Positions 1 through 8,927 of a stretch of DNA of 24,842 bases are shown piece after piece. The position numbers and the translations under genes are program-made. Within the stretch, counting starts at the first letter, position 1. Each line of letters begins with the position of its first letter. Under the pieces are notes generated by a model. The model was not told where the DNA came from. It saw nothing but the letters and a program-made list of their open reading frames with translations, and ran no database searches. Origin of the DNA: Lewinellaceae bacterium (lineage in GTDB: Bacteria; Bacteroidota; Bacteroidia; Chitinophagales; Saprospiraceae); assembly GCA_020636445.1 (NCBI GenBank), contig JACJXV010000052.1:1-24842 (forward strand), in the 5' to 3' direction.

Positions 1-568
1 CATCATCAAGGGTCATGACGACGTCAAAATCAGCCTCCTGCATACCGGTATAAACAGTCTGGCCGGTCGCCACTTCCCGAATGTTCTTTTTAATACGAAC
101 GCCATGGTCGGCGAAAGCCACGATTTGTTTATCGAGCGAAAAAGTGTGAAGATCCAATTGGTGGGCCAAATCCGTCTGTTCAACCTGGTATGCTGCCTGC
201 CGACCTAGGAGCTCTTGGAGTTCAGGCCATAGCGATTCGGCGAAGTAATCCTGTAGCAAAGCTTGATCTTTGGTTTGGAAAACATAGTGTAAAGCCTGCC
301 ATGCCTCCCGGTAAGCGGTCTCAATTTCCATTAACAAAAATGAGTCGGGAGCAATTCCTTGCTGGGGAATCTTATTGACCCATACGGTTTCAGGGGCATT
401 CTTCAAGAGCGTATTGTAAGCATATCCCTCTGGCAAGCCCCACTGTGCTCCTGTATTGAAATAAACAAAAACCATACTGAGCACCCAGGTCATAAGTGCC
501 AGAATGAGTAGCGAAATTAAGGAGATAAGTGTCCTTCGCGGTGTCTGGTTTTTTTCCTCCTGGGTCAT
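1..568 (-). CDS. Membrane-anchored hypothetical protein (C-terminus beyond left edge)
   Basis: An open frame runs on the minus strand from ATG at 566-568 to the window edge without a stop (189 codons seen). The protein starts MTQEEKNQTPRR, followed by one hydrophobic segment at about residues 14-37, so the visible part looks like a single-pass anchored protein with most of its mass outside the cytoplasm. The soluble part (about 80-189) has alternating helix and strand character and could be an NTF2-like fold, but no diagnostic motif is visible. It begins 21 bases after the stop of the Ig-like lipoprotein gene, so it is probably the third gene of that operon. I do not recognise the family. Confidence 0.75.
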   Translation of the reverse strand, partial: MTQEEKNQTPRRTLISLISLLILALMTWVLSMVFVYFNTGAQWGLPEGYAYNTLLKNAPETVWVNKIPQQGIAPDSFLLMEIETAYREAWQALHYVFQTKDQALLQDYFAESLWPELQELLGRQAAYQVEQTDLAHQLDLHTFSLDKQIVAFADHGVRIKKNIREVATGQTVYTGMQEADFDVVMTLDD

Positions 569-589
569 GGTACTATACGTCTACGACGG

Positions 590-1846
590 TTAACGGATGT
601 ATATCTCGCGGGATATACGCTGCCCTCCGGCCATCACACTACATCGATAGATGCCGGCAGGGAAATCTGCAGGTAAAGATAGGCTGCAAAACCCATCCTG
701 GGTCAATACTGAAAAATGATAATGCTGATCCTGTTGTTGTAGGGTCACCTCCATTGGAAAATCGTCAGTTACCAATTGACCAAGAGGGGCCTTCACCGGA
801 CCGATGCGTAAGGTTTTTTCCTCGTCAAGATAGGTTACAGCCAATGCCACAACGTAAGGAACAAACCCGAGTCGAAGGGCTGGCCCCTCCGCCTTTCCAT
901 TAGCGAAGGCCGTGATTTCCCAGTCGGCGGGATGATTGGGGTTTTGCAGATGAACCTGCGCCACTCCATTACTTGTAAAGCCAGGGTAACTGCCAACAAC
1001 TTGTTCCTGCTCCCGAACAACAATCTGCACCAACGTACCATCAGCAACCAGGTTCCCCAGTGCATCCACGATGGGGTTTGTACGTACTGCCACATATTGG
1101 CGGGGATCAGCAAAAGGCACCCAGGATTCAACCTCGAGGCTAACCTGACCCGGCCAGGCAGGTGTAAGAGCAATACCTTCTTCTACCGAGCTGGCTTTCC
1201 CTGCAGTCGCACCTACTAAAATCTGACCCTTACGTTCTTCAGCAGGAATTAAAATAGAAGAGACTAGATTATCCATCAGCGATTCCCGTGTCACAATAGA
1301 TTGCCCAGGATAACGGAGCGAAAAAGTAACCACCGTACCAGTGGCTACCGGGTTGCCAAACGCGTCTTTGGGGATAGCTACAACCATTGCGCGTTGGCCA
1401 CTACTCACCGTTATCGTTTTCGGGCCTACGTATGTTTCAACAACGCCCTCCGGAGCCGCCGGTGTAAGTTGCAAAAAACGTTGATCTGCTACTTGCCCGC
1501 CACTAGTCAGGCTAAGCTGAACGCGGCCGCTGTGGCTGCATAAATTCCTGGGAATGGAAAAAACCAGGGTATCATTGCGCCAGCTTCCGGTGACCGGAGT
1601 ATCCCCCAACGCATCCGACCAGATGAGCAGCCATGATTTATCGGCCCTGGCGGTATCGGCCCTGGCGTATATGGACGTCAGAATTCCTGCCTGAAAAAGG
1701 CTGTCCGTCAGCAAAATACGACCTTGTGGAGTGGCAGAATCGGGAGCCGGGGAATCAGCCGAACAAGCCAGATTCACCAGCAAGGCGATGTAAATCAGCA
1801 AGATAGAACACCTCCTCTTGGCATGTATTTGCTTAAGACTCATCAC
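590..1846 (-). CDS. Ig-like (Big_1/invasin-type) surface lipoprotein
   Basis: This 418-residue protein has an N-terminal hydrophobic signal (about residues 12-28) ending in ...LVNLAC|SADSP, a somewhat atypical lipobox (N at -3), so it is probably a lipoprotein. Two Big_1-like Ig repeats follow. Each has the hallmark D-A-x-G-N-x-V-A-x-G-T-x-V: DAFGNPVATGTVV near residue 162 and DALGNLVADGTLV near residue 262. A C-terminal beta-rich part ends ISREIYIR. Such repeats usually form rigid extracellular stalks. The start overlaps the stop of the upstream GT-C gene by 14 bases, which suggests translational coupling. A second Met one codon in is an equally possible start. The role in the trio is unknown; a surface partner of the neighbouring membrane enzyme is an inference. 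Confidence 0.8.
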   Translation of the reverse strand: MMSLKQIHAKRRCSILLIYIALLVNLACSADSPAPDSATPQGRILLTDSLFQAGILTSIYARADTARADKSWLLIWSDALGDTPVTGSWRNDTLVFSIPRNLCSHSGRVQLSLTSGGQVADQRFLQLTPAAPEGVVETYVGPKTITVSSGQRAMVVAIPKDAFGNPVATGTVVTFSLRYPGQSIVTRESLMDNLVSSILIPAEERKGQILVGATAGKASSVEEGIALTPAWPGQVSLEVESWVPFADPRQYVAVRTNPIVDALGNLVADGTLVQIVVREQEQVVGSYPGFTSNGVAQVHLQNPNHPADWEITAFANGKAEGPALRLGFVPYVVALAVTYLDEEKTLRIGPVKAPLGQLVTDDFPMEVTLQQQDQHYHFSVLTQDGFCSLSLPADFPAGIYRCSVMAGGQRISREIYIR

Positions 1847-4800
1847 TCAGTGCTGCCATTTGTGCGATAACCTTAATATTAACCCAGAGATCATCCTTCA
1901 GTATAAAAGGAGCTGCCGGGTAACGTTGAACATCCAGTGGAATCTGGAGTGTTTGCCTATATTCCTGCCGGGGAACCCCATTAATGCGCAAGTTATCATC
2001 ATTACCCCATTGGATAACCCGAATATCTCCAAGATCCGGCAGCGGATGATCAAAGGCTTTTTGCCGCTGAGGCCGAATACCACCGGACAAATACAGTGGC
2101 TCTACCCAAAGGAGTTTTCGATCCGGGCGATAGTAACTAAGCAATAATTGAGGAACAATTATTTGTCGAGCTCCATAGTTGATTACTTCCCCCTGCATAT
2201 GTTGTGTATTGGAATCTACCCTTACCTGCTGTAAGCCAGTGTTCTTATAATACCCTTCGGCGGCAACCATGGAGCGCGCAAAAACAACAAAAGAATGGGG
2301 AACAGAATCCGTTACAGGTACCGGCGGACGAAGGGCTGTAAAATCTACACGAAACGTCGTTGACTCTTTGGGATACAGCATGTGGCTTATAGCATCACGT
2401 GCATTATAACGCGCTAATTCCTGGCCCTGCCTGTTATACATAACAGCCTCCAGCGTCAGATAGCCTGGATCGTTGTCAGTATTAATCGCCTCTCCAATAA
2501 CTGCATACTGCCCGCTTCTTTCGACCAGTGCCGCCGAAAGGATGTAAAAATCAGGTCGATCAAGGATATCACGCTTTTCCACTTTATCCGCAAGGGCTTT
2601 GCGTTTTCCCTGACTAAAAAAATCAATAGCCGGAATGCGAACAAACTGGTCGGGAGGGGTTCTTTTCTCCAACTGGAAAGGCTCAATATACCAAAACAGC
2701 CCTCTCTGGGTCAGGGTGATAGTATGCTTGGTTTGATAATAATGAAGCGCCGTTAGCCAGGAGGCTTCGATTTCGGCTTTTAACTCCCCGGGATGATCCC
2801 CTTTTTGGTAAGTAGTCCGCAGCGCATCCAGTTTTGCGTAGGAGGAAAGAATACCTCCTTCAAGCGATAACTCCATCAGATATTGGTCTAAGCTAGGTCG
2901 GGTATCCGGATTGAAATAGGTATACGCCTTGGGGAAATCTTTAAAATCGAGTCGGTTGAAATACGCATCAATGACATTTTGGGGACTGACCTGATCGAGA
3001 TTCTGATATCCCTTATACGCGGAAAACCCTGCGATACCAACTGCCAACCCAAGTAGCCATAGGGTATATACTCCCCAATACTGCCCTTTCGTTGCGAGGA
3101 CCGTAGCCATTCGGGAGGAGGATTCCTGCCCAAATGAGCGCATGGAAAACCAACCATTTAGTACTAGCGCCAAGATCAGGCAGCTGACGGGAATAAGCCC
3201 CCACATCAGGCGCTGATAAATGGGTATATTCTTCCTTGGTAATACAGAAGGAAGGGTTGGGATATCAGGTTTTTCCCAAACGACTATATTATTTTCGAGT
3301 TGTTGGACTTTATTCCACCCAGCGAAAAATAACAGGGGGTCATAGAATTTATCGTTGGAAAAGATAAACTTCAGGCGGTACTTCTCCGGGATGGTCAGAA
3401 ATTCCTGTAACGAATTAATACCCTCCATGCCCAGGTACTTGGCATTTTCAAGCCGCTCTACTGCACGGGAAGTCATTTCAGGGAGTCGACGCACCGAATG
3501 ATAATTGCCGTCAATACTTAAAGCATCGATATTCGCAGACAGCCACGCCATCTGATCTCCAAACCCCAGGGTAAGGTAACGCCAATCATGGTGTTTATCC
3601 CGTGCCATGAAATTAACAATGGGGTCGATGGCAATTTTTGCAGGTTGCGTAGCCCTGATATTCTGAAAGTTGATAACGACAAGTGCAGAAATAACTACTC
3701 CGGCAACCAGCGTTCCAACCAGGAAGCGATGAAAAAAAACACCCGTCCGCCTTTCCAGGTAATCCCGGTAGCTCCCCTCAATGAGTTCGAAAAAAAAAGC
3801 TCCCCAAAAAGGCAACGCCAGTAAGGTAGCCCAGTAGGTAAACCGGTCGAGTGTCAGAATATTAAATGCCGTTTCACCCAGCATCATTTGGGGCAAAGGA
3901 GTGGTACCGCCCGTTCCGAGCAGGAAGGCTAGGGTGATAGAAAGGCCCAGGAAGATGTTTCGCTTGCGGAAAAGCTCCCGAAACAAAAATGGAAGAAAGA
4001 ACAACATCATCCCCCAGGGAATCAAGAAGAACACTAGTCCGGAAGAAAGTACCTCCAGATAAGAATCCCGGGAACCATGAGGAATAGGTACTTGCGCAAT
4101 GGGATCAGATTTTGACCAATACCAGTACGGAAAAATAACCACTACCGTAATGAGAATCACCAGGATACCAAATACAATAACCCGAGGCAGTACCCGAATG
4201 ACTTCCGTAAAAATATCTTTGAAATGAATATCATCCTCACTGCCTATACGCGCTGCACAACGGTTCATCACCGCCAACCCCAACGTTGGTAAGACGAAGA
4301 AAACCATCCCAAAAATAGTGGTAACATGATGGGCAGTCGAGGTTACCGCCAAAAGGGAAAGTCCGGTCAACAAACGGTGGGGTTGGTTATAACGCAACCA
4401 ATAATATAATTCCGGGCAGGCATTCAGAAGTAAGGCAATCCCGGTAATGCTCGGTAGTTGACCAAAGATATGTAACGCCTCCCCAAAGGAAGTTGAAAAA
4501 ACAGCCAGCACAGCAGCATAGGCTGCGGCACGATCATCTACCCAAATACGGGAGAAATGAAACACCCCCCGAATAAAGACCAGGATAATAAAGAAAGACC
4601 AGATTAAAAAGCCTCCCTTAAGCCCTACAACCTTAGACAGTAATGCAATAACCTGATGTACTAAGGGAGGGTAACTGGTAATCGTAAATCCAGCGTACCA
4701 TTTGTAATCCCAGGTCTCAAACCAATTCTCAGCGTAATGATCAGCAAAGAACAGGTGTACAAATGCATCATAGGTGCCTTCAAAGGTAAATACGAGGGTA

Positions 4801-4865
4801 ACTCCGTGCAGGACTAACCCACTGAGTAAAGCCAGATAATAGAATTGAAGTGCGCGTTTCGGCAT
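1833..4865 (-). CDS. Large GT-C-like membrane protein (PTPS-related type)
   Basis: The frame stays open up to 5144, but that extension crosses the start of the divergent GT2 gene. I place the start at ATG 4863-4865 (MPKRALQFYYLALLSG), giving about 1010 residues with positive residues just before the first membrane helix; ATG at 4962-4964 is the alternative. An N-terminal multi-pass region has an acidic first external loop (DAFVH, about residues 33-37) and YPP (65-67), a pattern known from the '6-pyruvoyl-tetrahydropterin synthase-related' membrane family (GT-C fold). More membrane helices follow near 553-575 and 600-622, then a soluble NTF2-like-looking stretch (about 630-750) and a beta-rich C-terminus. 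GT-C proteins transfer sugars from polyprenyl-phosphate donors outside the inner membrane. The substrate is unknown. It is the first gene of a three-gene minus-strand unit. Confidence 0.75.
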   Translation of the reverse strand: MPKRALQFYYLALLSGLVLHGVTLVFTFEGTYDAFVHLFFADHYAENWFETWDYKWYAGFTITSYPPLVHQVIALLSKVVGLKGGFLIWSFFIILVFIRGVFHFSRIWVDDRAAAYAAVLAVFSTSFGEALHIFGQLPSITGIALLLNACPELYYWLRYNQPHRLLTGLSLLAVTSTAHHVTTIFGMVFFVLPTLGLAVMNRCAARIGSEDDIHFKDIFTEVIRVLPRVIVFGILVILITVVVIFPYWYWSKSDPIAQVPIPHGSRDSYLEVLSSGLVFFLIPWGMMLFFLPFLFRELFRKRNIFLGLSITLAFLLGTGGTTPLPQMMLGETAFNILTLDRFTYWATLLALPFWGAFFFELIEGSYRDYLERRTGVFFHRFLVGTLVAGVVISALVVINFQNIRATQPAKIAIDPIVNFMARDKHHDWRYLTLGFGDQMAWLSANIDALSIDGNYHSVRRLPEMTSRAVERLENAKYLGMEGINSLQEFLTIPEKYRLKFIFSNDKFYDPLLFFAGWNKVQQLENNIVVWEKPDIPTLPSVLPRKNIPIYQRLMWGLIPVSCLILALVLNGWFSMRSFGQESSSRMATVLATKGQYWGVYTLWLLGLAVGIAGFSAYKGYQNLDQVSPQNVIDAYFNRLDFKDFPKAYTYFNPDTRPSLDQYLMELSLEGGILSSYAKLDALRTTYQKGDHPGELKAEIEASWLTALHYYQTKHTITLTQRGLFWYIEPFQLEKRTPPDQFVRIPAIDFFSQGKRKALADKVEKRDILDRPDFYILSAALVERSGQYAVIGEAINTDNDPGYLTLEAVMYNRQGQELARYNARDAISHMLYPKESTTFRVDFTALRPPVPVTDSVPHSFVVFARSMVAAEGYYKNTGLQQVRVDSNTQHMQGEVINYGARQIIVPQLLLSYYRPDRKLLWVEPLYLSGGIRPQRQKAFDHPLPDLGDIRVIQWGNDDNLRINGVPRQEYRQTLQIPLDVQRYPAAPFILKDDLWVNIKVIAQMAALSDES

Positions 4866-5053
4866 TGCCAGCAGCCTGTTATAAGGGGTAAGATACTGTA
4901 ATCCTGCTAAAGGCGAAAACGAGTCTGGGCCAGTCGTAAGCCCTTTTTCAAAAAAAAGAACCATTCCTGCCAAAAACAGAACAGACCCCACCGAAAATCG
5001 AATTCCGACCAGATCCTCCTTCAATCCCCCCCAATTTCGTGGTAGAAAAAAAA

Positions 5054-5061
5054 CAAAACTA
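5054..5061 (-). promoter_or_regulatory. Candidate -7 box for the GT-C operon
   Basis: On the minus strand this reads TAGTTTTG, matching the Bacteroidota -7 consensus TAnnTTTG. No good -33 TTG is seen at the expected distance. If used, it gives a leader of about 180 bases before the start at 4865. It lies directly against the ATG (5064) of the divergent GT2 gene, so the two genes would share a very tight regulatory space. Confidence 0.35.
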
Positions 5062-5063
5062 CT

Positions 5064-5876
5064 ATGAAGAACGGGATTGTTATTCCATGCTACAATGAGG
5101 CCAAGCGCCTGCATCTGGATTCTTTTCAACAATTTGCTGACCAAAATCCAGAGTACATTCTTTGTTTTGTCAATGACGGCAGTCGCGATGAGACACTAAC
5201 CGTGCTCCAGGCCTTTCAAGCCAAAAACGCCGCTCAAGTGGAAGTTTTTGATATGCCGCAGAATGGCGGCAAAGCTGAAGCGGTACGGCGCGGTGTATTA
5301 CACCTCCTCGAACAGCATTCACTGTCGACCGTTGGTTTTATGGATGCTGATTTGTCAACAGGTTTTTCGGATTACCAGGACCTGGTACAAACCATTACCC
5401 ACACGGAAGGAAATAAGCAGTTGGTGTTTGGTTCCAGAAAGATTGAAGAAGACAATCACATCGAGCGAACCTTTTTCCGCTCTCTGGCCAGCAAAGCTGT
5501 TGGGCTGCTTATCCGCTCCGTTCTTCGCCTGCCTATTCACGATACCCAGTGCGGCGCGAAAGTATTTTCGGCACCCTTAGCGAGGCTTGCTTTTCAGAGC
5601 AGCTTTGTAACCCGCTGGCTCTTTGATGTAGAGCTATTTATACGGGCGCGCAAATATTTCGGCCGGAAGGCTATTATGGAAAAAATTGCCGAACAACCCC
5701 TTAAGCAGTGGGTTCACGTCGAAGGATCAAAAATAACCCTGCAGGACTCCCTGCAGATTCCCGGACAGCTTTGGAGAATATTCTTTACGTACGAAGTTCA
5801 ACCCACCCTGAACGCCACCTCTACCGTAGTAGGTTCCTGGTCATATCGGTTGATGACCAACCTCAACATATTCTAA
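5064..5876 (+). CDS. Family 2 glycosyltransferase, ALG5/DPM1-like
   Basis: This is a 270-residue cytoplasmic GT-A enzyme. VIPCYNEAKRL (6-16) is the nucleotide-sugar-binding start, NDGSRDET (37-44) the following acidic motif, GGKAEAVRRG (68-77) the conserved glycine/basic loop, and DADLST (94-99) carries the metal-binding DxD. TQCGAKVF (161-168) is typical of dolichyl-phosphate glucosyltransferase relatives. Such enzymes move a sugar from a nucleotide donor to a polyprenyl phosphate at the inner face of the membrane. There is no C-terminal membrane segment. It is divergent from the GT-C-like gene, which could use its product; that link is inferred from position and fold, and the sugar is unknown. 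Confidence 0.88.
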   Translation: MKNGIVIPCYNEAKRLHLDSFQQFADQNPEYILCFVNDGSRDETLTVLQAFQAKNAAQVEVFDMPQNGGKAEAVRRGVLHLLEQHSLSTVGFMDADLSTGFSDYQDLVQTITHTEGNKQLVFGSRKIEEDNHIERTFFRSLASKAVGLLIRSVLRLPIHDTQCGAKVFSAPLARLAFQSSFVTRWLFDVELFIRARKYFGRKAIMEKIAEQPLKQWVHVEGSKITLQDSLQIPGQLWRIFFTYEVQPTLNATSTVVGSWSYRLMTNLNIF

Positions 5877-5959
5877 ACCAAAAAAAGAAAGAAACTACCC
5901 CAAAAAAGAAGCGAACTGGCAGGTTATCGAAATCCCACTTTCACCTTCTGTTCTCCGCC

Positions 5960-5967
5960 TAATTTTG
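5960..5967 (+). promoter_or_regulatory. Candidate -7 promoter box upstream of the STAS gene
   Basis: TAATTTTG fits TAnnTTTG exactly. A weak TTTC near 5939 is the only candidate for the -33 element. The start codon follows at 5987, so the leader would be only about a dozen bases. This would give the STAS-flippase-GT4 group its own promoter apart from the GT2 gene. Confidence 0.45.
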
Positions 5968-5986
5968 TAATTGTAAACGCGCAAAC

Positions 5987-6322
5987 ATGAATCAGTTAAC
6001 CATCACTTTTCAGGAGCAAACCCCGCAAACAAAAGCGACCTACACGCTGGAGGGTATCCTATGTGGGATGGAAGCCATTACCTGTAAAAACCGCTTGATC
6101 CAAGCCATCAGATCGACCCCGCAGGATTTACTCCTCGACCTGAGAGCGGTCATCCGCATCGACCTTGGCGGGATCAACGCTTTAGCGGTGATTTGCCAGC
6201 AAGTGCAACAATCCGGAAACCGGCTTGTGATCACCGAGCCACGAAACGAATGCCATAAGGAACTGGTAGCCCTTACTAAAATGGATCGTTTTTTACCCTT
6301 ACAACGCCTGGCAGTCGCCTAA
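5987..6322 (+). CDS. STAS-domain protein lacking the usual phospho-serine
   Basis: This 111-residue single-domain protein resembles anti-sigma-factor antagonists (SpoIIAA-like). The segment LLLDLRAVIRIDLGGINAL (about residues 48-66) aligns with the family's D-L-S-x-V-x-x-I-D-S-S-G-L core. The first serine after the aspartate, which kinases phosphorylate in SpoIIAA, is Leu here and the next is Gly. Classical partner switching by phosphorylation is therefore unlikely. The later VITEPRNECHKELVALTKMD matches the usual end of the fold. Twelve bases separate it from the flippase start, so it probably shares that transcript. A structural or regulatory role in envelope glycan synthesis is an inference. 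Confidence 0.75.
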   Translation: MNQLTITFQEQTPQTKATYTLEGILCGMEAITCKNRLIQAIRSTPQDLLLDLRAVIRIDLGGINALAVICQQVQQSGNRLVITEPRNECHKELVALTKMDRFLPLQRLAVA

Positions 6323-6334
6323 TTACCCTTGCTG

Positions 6335-7630
6335 ATGATAACGAAACTACGCACCCTTATCACTACCGGAGGCCCGGGAATGCTCATGCTCACCATGTTG
6401 GTCGTGAATGGCGGCAACTACCTGATCAATTTGTTGTTGGGTCGGGTACTGGGTCCTGAGGCTTTTGCTGAAGCCGGCGTGTTAGCTACTGCGGTGCTTA
6501 TGCTTTCGTTCGTTGCAATTGGGTTTCAAATGACCGCCGCTAAGTATGCAGCTTACTTTTCCAATAATCAAGAGCAACTCACTGCTTTTAATCAATGGAT
6601 CACCCGTTCAGCGCTGTATGCCGGAATGGGTCTGGCACTCATACTGGCGTTGGTCAGCCTTCCCTTGCAGGCTTTTCTTCACTTTCGCACCCTTGCCCCT
6701 TTTCTGCTCATTGCCGCTATTATCCCTGTATATTTTCAGATGAGTGCCGGCCGAGGTCTCTTGCAGGGGCAGTTGCAGTTCAAGAAACTAGCGTTGAGTT
6801 ACCTGCTCGAAATGATAGGTCGGGTAATGCTCACCGGATTATTGATTGGTGCTTTACTGTTATTAGGAACGACTCGCGGGTCTACAGAAATAGTAGCGCT
6901 GAGTTTCGGGGTCGCTTTCTGGGTTGCTGGCACAGTTACGCCATCAAAGCCCCGCAGAACAACCCTGAATTTTGCTCTCAAGGAACGTGCCCAAGTCATA
7001 AACTTTATGCTGATCATGGGGGCCTATGAGCTAACCCAGATATTAATCAGCCATTCAGATGTCATGCTGGTCAAGCACTATTTCACCAACCAGGAAGCCG
7101 GACTATATACTGCCCTGGCGTTGATTGGTCGCATAGTTTTCTTTGCTACCTGGGCTGTCGTTACCATGCTGCTGCCCCGGGTCGTACAAGCTGAAAAAGA
7201 AGGAATGCCCCACCTCCATTTGTTTCACCGCGCGCTGCTTTGGGTATGCGTAGCAGGAGTGAGCATTACCCTGGGGTGCTATTTATTCGATGAGTTAATT
7301 ATTACCCTCCTTTTTGGAAAAGCATATTTGCCCGTTAGCCACCTGCTTTGGCTGTACGCAGGCACCACAACCTTGTTTGCTTGTGCAAATGTATTTGCTT
7401 ATTACTATCTGTCTTTGAGCAAATACACCCCCGTAATATTTTCGGCCCTGGCTGGCTTACTTCAGATTGGACTGGTCTTTTTATTCCATGATACATTACA
7501 AGTAGTAATTCAGGCCCAGTTTGTCACTATGGGCTTATTATTTATAGGAATGCTGATTTTTCACACAATCAAAAACTACCAAAATGAAAAAAGTACGTAT
7601 CGCGCTGGTTTCACCCTATCCGCCGAGTAA
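6335..7630 (+). CDS. Polysaccharide flippase, MATE/Wzx-like (MOP superfamily)
   Basis: This protein of about 431 residues has a dozen or so hydrophobic segments through its length and short hydrophilic loops. The N-terminal GNYLINLLLGRVLGPEAF is the recognisable 'polysaccharide biosynthesis protein' signature (helix 1 and the G-R-x-L-G-P-E loop). Members flip lipid-linked oligosaccharides across the inner membrane. I chose ATG at 6335 (MITKLRTLITT); an in-frame TTG at 6329 is possible. The C-terminus overlaps the following GT4 gene by 47 bases in a different frame, indicating a coupled operon. Two glycosyltransferases in the cluster fit a flippase for a lipid-linked glycan. Confidence 0.85.
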   Translation: MITKLRTLITTGGPGMLMLTMLVVNGGNYLINLLLGRVLGPEAFAEAGVLATAVLMLSFVAIGFQMTAAKYAAYFSNNQEQLTAFNQWITRSALYAGMGLALILALVSLPLQAFLHFRTLAPFLLIAAIIPVYFQMSAGRGLLQGQLQFKKLALSYLLEMIGRVMLTGLLIGALLLLGTTRGSTEIVALSFGVAFWVAGTVTPSKPRRTTLNFALKERAQVINFMLIMGAYELTQILISHSDVMLVKHYFTNQEAGLYTALALIGRIVFFATWAVVTMLLPRVVQAEKEGMPHLHLFHRALLWVCVAGVSITLGCYLFDELIITLLFGKAYLPVSHLLWLYAGTTTLFACANVFAYYYLSLSKYTPVIFSALAGLLQIGLVFLFHDTLQVVIQAQFVTMGLLFIGMLIFHTIKNYQNEKSTYRAGFTLSAE

Positions 7631-8858
7631 AGGAACACTCAATGAATATGCCTACCACTTGGTGGAACAATTCAAGGATAAAGCAGCTATTGAGGAATTA
7701 ACGCTCATTACTGACAAGCTTCCCGACGGGGAAATGTACACCGTAGAAGAAGGTTCAGTACCAGTTACCGTTAAAGCTGTTTGGGCATTCAACGCATGGG
7801 ATAGTGGGTTCCAAATCTTAAAAGCTGTACGACAAAGCCGCCCCGATGTAGTTCTGTTCAATATTCACTTCCTGACATTCGGTGATAAAAAAATTCCTGC
7901 AGCCTTAGGATTGATGATTCCATTTCTGTGTCGCATGCTGGGTTTTCCTTCTGTAGTTATTTTGCATAATATTGTAGAAAGTGTTGACCTTTCAGCGGCA
8001 GGAATAACCCAAAATCCCGTGCTGCGGGCAATTTTCCAGCTTTTTGGTACTGTACTGACACGCTTTTTACTGGCAGCGAACCTCGTTACAGTAACTATCT
8101 CCAAGTACGTGGATATGCTGGAGAAGAAATATAAAACCTCGAAAGTAGCTTTGGTTCCCCATGGCAGTTTTGACACTCCTGAAGAGCCCGACTTTAATTT
8201 GCCAGCCGGCCCGAAGAAAGTAATGGCTTTCGGTAAATTCGGTACCTATAAAAAAGTTGAACATCTCATTGAAGCGGTCGAAGTAGTTCGGCAAAGAACC
8301 GGCGAAGACATCGAAATTGTCATTGCGGGTACCGACAGCCCAAATCGAAAAGGGTATCTGGAAGAAATGCAAACGGCTTACGCCCACGTTCCACAAATCA
8401 CTTTTACCGGATACGTAGCTGAAGCCGATGTACCCCGGATCTTTCGCGAGAGTGCAGTAGTGGTATTCCCCTACACGAGCACGACGGGAAGTTCTGGCGT
8501 ATTACACCAGGCTGGAAGCTTCGGTAATGCCTGTATACTACCTAACATAGGAGATTTAAAAATCTTAATCGAAGAGGAGGGGTATGCCGGTGAATTTTTC
8601 ACGCCGGATTCGATAGACAGCCTTGCAACTGCCATCCAAACCGTCCTGCAGGACGAGGATTACCGTAAGTCTTTAGCACGGCGCAATTTTGCAGCAGCAG
8701 CGTCCCTTCCCATGGCCGATATTGCCGATTGGTACCTGTTACATATCAGTACGTTATTGCAGGAAGGTCAAAAAACGAAGTTCCCTCTCAGCCTGAAGCC
8801 AAGTAAAGCGGGTATTACCCGCCCCAATATACCGACCTGGGAAACAGTAGGCGCCTGA
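7584..8858 (+). CDS. Family 4 (GT-B) glycosyltransferase
   Basis: This 424-residue protein begins with a Rossmann strand and YPPSKGTLNEYAYHL, typical of GT4 acceptor domains. A link region includes VPHGSFD, then FGKFGTYKKVEHLIEA and FTGYVAEADVPRIF of the donor domain. In the usual donor motif E-x7-E the region reads PYTSTTGSSGVLHQAGSFG, without clear catalytic-type glutamates; variants of this kind occur in GT4 subfamilies. It is probably cytoplasmic and adds a sugar to a lipid-linked acceptor or to capsule/exopolysaccharide precursors. It is the last gene of the plus-strand glycan cluster; the transcript should end in the hairpin at 8928-8960. Confidence 0.85.
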   Translation: MKKVRIALVSPYPPSKGTLNEYAYHLVEQFKDKAAIEELTLITDKLPDGEMYTVEEGSVPVTVKAVWAFNAWDSGFQILKAVRQSRPDVVLFNIHFLTFGDKKIPAALGLMIPFLCRMLGFPSVVILHNIVESVDLSAAGITQNPVLRAIFQLFGTVLTRFLLAANLVTVTISKYVDMLEKKYKTSKVALVPHGSFDTPEEPDFNLPAGPKKVMAFGKFGTYKKVEHLIEAVEVVRQRTGEDIEIVIAGTDSPNRKGYLEEMQTAYAHVPQITFTGYVAEADVPRIFRESAVVVFPYTSTTGSSGVLHQAGSFGNACILPNIGDLKILIEEEGYAGEFFTPDSIDSLATAIQTVLQDEDYRKSLARRNFAAAASLPMADIADWYLLHISTLLQEGQKTKFPLSLKPSKAGITRPNIPTWETVGA

Positions 8859-8927
8859 CAAATAAGATCAAAGCATTGTAGTAGGTTATTGATATATGTA
8901 GTTTTTGTTGAGAACATCAGCTGTTAG

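Noticed and set aside
4866..5144. Extension of the GT-C protein upstream of 4865
   Set aside because: It would overlap the GT2 start on the other strand and adds a segment before the natural basic-plus-membrane start; ATG 4964 remains a lesser option.
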